A stretch of DNA of 8,890 bases from Planctomycetota bacterium (GTDB taxonomy: Bacteria; Planctomycetota; Phycisphaerae; WQYP01): assembly GCA_021795535.1 (NCBI GenBank), contig JAJYPG010000027.1, positions 1 through 8,890 on the forward strand, read 5' to 3'. This document shows, piece by piece, positions 7,439-8,890 of this stretch; within the stretch, counting starts at the first letter, position 1; each line of letters opens with the position of its first letter. A program made the position numbers and the translations under genes. Below the pieces are notes generated by a model. That model ran no database searches and was not told the DNA's origin. It saw only the letters and a program-made list of their open reading frames with translations.

Positions 7439-8346
7439 GGCCTCCCCCACGGCGTATTACCTTGCAGGTGGGTGAAAATGCGCTGCAATTCCGCCACTTC
7501 ATCGCCAATGTCCAGCGTGGGCATTTCACAGAGCGGATTGGTTATCAGGAAAATGTGCCCGGAAAGGGGCGGCAGTTGGGCACCTTCGGCAAACGCGGCA
7601 ATACGCGAATCGACACCGACGCACTGGGGTGGCTCGCCCGGCTTGGCCAAGAGTATGATGGAGGGCTTGAGATCCAGCAGTGTTTCATGCGTAAGCACCG
7701 GAAAACCATGGCCCAACTTCGCTCCCACGTTTATTCCGCCCGCGAGTGCCATCACCCGGTTTAAAAAATTCCCCGCGCCAACCGCACGCATTGGCCGAGT
7801 TCCCACAAGATACAATACGCGCGGCCTTTTCCCGGGCGGAGGAATATCATTTGCAAAGCCCGCCAGACGCTTGTTCAGAGCGGCCACCGCCGCCTTTGCG
7901 GCAACCACACGGTGCGCAATTTTTCCCAGAGCCAGAGCGGTCTGTTTAATTTCTCCAAGTGTGCTTAAATGCACATTCACCAGCGCAATATGATTCCGCC
8001 GAGCCAGAGAGCTTAGTCCGTCATTCATGCGCAATGGACTTATCTGCATAATTAAAACACTGGGATGAAGTTCAAGCAGTTGTTCGTCATTAAGATGCAG
8101 ATAATCGCCCACCACCGGAAGACCCTTATAGGCTGGCGGCAACAGTGGTTTATCAAACCGCGACACACCCACCAATGTTGATCCGGCACCAATTTGCAGA
8201 AGAATCTCTGTGGCCGCCGGAACGGTGCTGACAATCCGCACCCCTTGTGCCGCAGAGGCCTGCCGGGAGGTATGGTGGCAAGCCGCCAGAAGCGGCGGCA
8301 GCAGCACAAGCCAAAGCAGTCGCATTTTCAGTTTCGGTCGAGCCAT
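7435..8346 (-). CDS. Periplasmic substrate-binding lipoprotein, BtuF/FecB-like
   Basis: Captures the substrate outside the inner membrane and delivers it to the permease. The 303-residue protein begins with a basic n-region and hydrophobic core (LLWLVLLPPLLAAC) ending in the lipobox L-A-A-C (20-23); Cys23 should be lipidated. The mature part is a class III binding protein. The opening RIVSTVPAATEILLQIGAG (37-55) and GVSRFDKP, LPVVGDY match the BtuF/helical-backbone metal receptor domain. An Ala-rich helix (about 130-165) forms the backbone, and NRVMALAGGINVG followed by THETLLDLKPSIILL is the standard second lobe. The closest family style is the cobalamin-binding BtuF type, but haem or siderophore cannot be excluded. 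The ATG at 8346 has no clear Shine-Dalgarno; the internal ATG at 8325 lacks one too and would shorten the n-region. First gene of the importer operon. Confidence 0.87.
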   Translation of the reverse strand: MARPKLKMRLLWLVLLPPLLAACHHTSRQASAAQGVRIVSTVPAATEILLQIGAGSTLVGVSRFDKPLLPPAYKGLPVVGDYLHLNDEQLLELHPSVLIMQISPLRMNDGLSSLARRNHIALVNVHLSTLGEIKQTALALGKIAHRVVAAKAAVAALNKRLAGFANDIPPPGKRPRVLYLVGTRPMRAVGAGNFLNRVMALAGGINVGAKLGHGFPVLTHETLLDLKPSIILLAKPGEPPQCVGVDSRIAAFAEGAQLPPLSGHIFLITNPLCEMPTLDIGDEVAELQRIFTHLQGNTPWGRP

Positions 8347-8352
8347 GGGCCT

Positions 8353-8381
8353 ATATTAGAAGTGGACGGACGAAATCTCAA
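8353..8381 (-). promoter_or_regulatory. Sigma-70-like promoter of the ABC importer operon, possibly leaderless
   Basis: Minus strand: TTGAGA at 8381-8376 (five of six matches to TTGACA), exactly 17 bases, then TAATAT at 8358-8353 (four of six matches to TATAAT, including the key second A and last T). Only six bases (AGGCCC) separate the -10 box from the ATG at 8346, so the expected start of transcription falls on or next to the A of the ATG. This would make a leaderless mRNA and agrees with the absence of a Shine-Dalgarno site. The -35 box begins right after the stop codon of the neighbouring gene. Confidence 0.45.
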
Positions 8382-8382
8382 A

Positions 8383-8890
8383 CTACTTTATATCCGCCAT
8401 CGCTTCATCAAGTGCCTGTCGGTAATGCATACGCAGCGCCGCATAGAAACCGATGATGGCGCCAGGCAGACCCGCCGCCACGTAACATACGGGGGCGGCC
8501 CGGCCCCAGAAAATCGCCGCTCCACCGGTAGAGAATTCCGGCACCTCGCCCGGCAGTGCGGGCGTTCCATGGCTGGCCAGCAGGTAACCCACGGCCGCGG
8601 TAAGCGGTACGGCCAGCCAGATCATAAGCATTGATGCACGGGGTAGAAATACTCCAACCACCAGACCGCTTATGGCAAAGGATATGAAACAGGCAAAAAT
8701 CACCTGCCCTGGATTGTCCGACTTGAGCAGCAGGGCCAATCCCAGACTCGCCACAATCATACCCGCCAGCAGACCCGTCAACTGATCCATTGTCGTCTGC
8801 AGCCGTGCCCGCGGCTTATCCATCCGGCCCGGCGGCACAACAGTGGCATAAAACGGATAGCCTGTGGGAAGTCCGGTTTGCGTCCATGGT
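8383..8890 (-). CDS. Unrecognised multi-spanning membrane protein, N-terminus open at window edge
   Basis: I do not recognise a family. The C-terminal part has about four hydrophobic segments: LTGLLAGMIVASLGLALLL, VIFACFISFAISGLVVGVFL, MLMIWLAVPLTAAVGYLL and APVCYVAAGLPGAIIGFYAAL, with a short charged C-terminal tail (RQALDEAMADIK). The frame stays open from the stop at 8383 to the right edge. Inside it, ATG 8823 and GTG 8838 are possible starts, but neither has a visible Shine-Dalgarno. The residues before them (GYPFYATVVPPGRMDKPRAR) read like a soluble, proline-rich N-terminal stretch of a real protein, so the gene probably begins beyond the window. It ends 36 bp before the importer's lipoprotein gene on the same strand, but the importer seems to have its own promoter. 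The job is unknown; membrane location is the only safe statement. Confidence 0.65.
   Translation of the reverse strand, partial: PWTQTGLPTGYPFYATVVPPGRMDKPRARLQTTMDQLTGLLAGMIVASLGLALLLKSDNPGQVIFACFISFAISGLVVGVFLPRASMLMIWLAVPLTAAVGYLLASHGTPALPGEVPEFSTGGAAIFWGRAAPVCYVAAGLPGAIIGFYAALRMHYRQALDEAMADIK

Noticed and set aside
7015..7764. 249-codon plus-strand frame opposite the permease and binding protein
   Set aside because: Proline-rich, low-complexity translation antisense to two clear transporter genes; a shadow frame.
8347..8382. Cobalamin riboswitch before the BtuF-like gene
   Set aside because: The gap is only 36 bp and is filled by a promoter; a cobalamin riboswitch needs roughly 200 bases.
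1..8890. Mobile element, defence system, CRISPR or RNA gene
   Set aside because: All larger frames are recognisable core metabolism or transport apart from the edge membrane gene; no transposase, terminal repeats, spaced repeats or tRNA-like cloverleaf was noticed.

Overview
The window looks like ordinary chromosomal DNA from a free-living, respiring, didermic bacterium with moderate-to-high GC. A futalosine-type menaquinone gene, a 2-oxoglutarate dehydrogenase E1-E2 pair and a lipoprotein-dependent ABC importer are all housekeeping functions. The style of the MqnD protein (SPDPDDAFMF motif), frequent GTG/TTG starts and an AT-rich filler-like repeat between genes would fit a Planctomycetota/PVC-type genome. 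That placement is inference with low certainty. I see no phage, transposon, CRISPR, toxin-antitoxin or defence genes, no tRNA or rRNA, and no convincing evidence of an undescribed system.

Layout. (1) Plus strand, 53-895: mqnD, a late step of the futalosine menaquinone pathway. (2) Minus strand, 5173 down to 909: sucA (E1) then sucB (E2) of the 2-oxoglutarate dehydrogenase complex, separated by 83 bp holding two overlapping hairpin possibilities. sucB and mqnD converge with only 13 bp between stop codons. The E3 gene (lpd) is not in the window. The best sucA start is a GTG at 5173 behind a clear Shine-Dalgarno sequence, giving 958 residues. (3) 5174-5552: mostly intergenic, AT-rich in parts. 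It carries a candidate sucA promoter, a possible 77-residue two-helix membrane protein with an excellent ribosome binding site and a TTG start, and a 13-bp AT-only-rich inverted repeat. (4) Minus strand, 8346 down to 5553: a three-gene importer of the BtuFCD/FecBCDE type in the order lipoprotein binding protein, permease, ATPase. Both junctions are ATGA stop/start overlaps. A good sigma-70-like promoter sits so close to the first ATG that the mRNA may be leaderless. (5) Minus strand, right edge down to 8383: an unrecognised four-helix membrane protein whose reading frame runs off the window.

Together the genes point to a TCA cycle feeding a menaquinone-based respiratory chain, next to uptake of a metal chelate such as cobalamin, haem or a siderophore. 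The substrate cannot be fixed from sequence alone: no cobalamin riboswitch is visible and there is no room for one directly in front of the operon.
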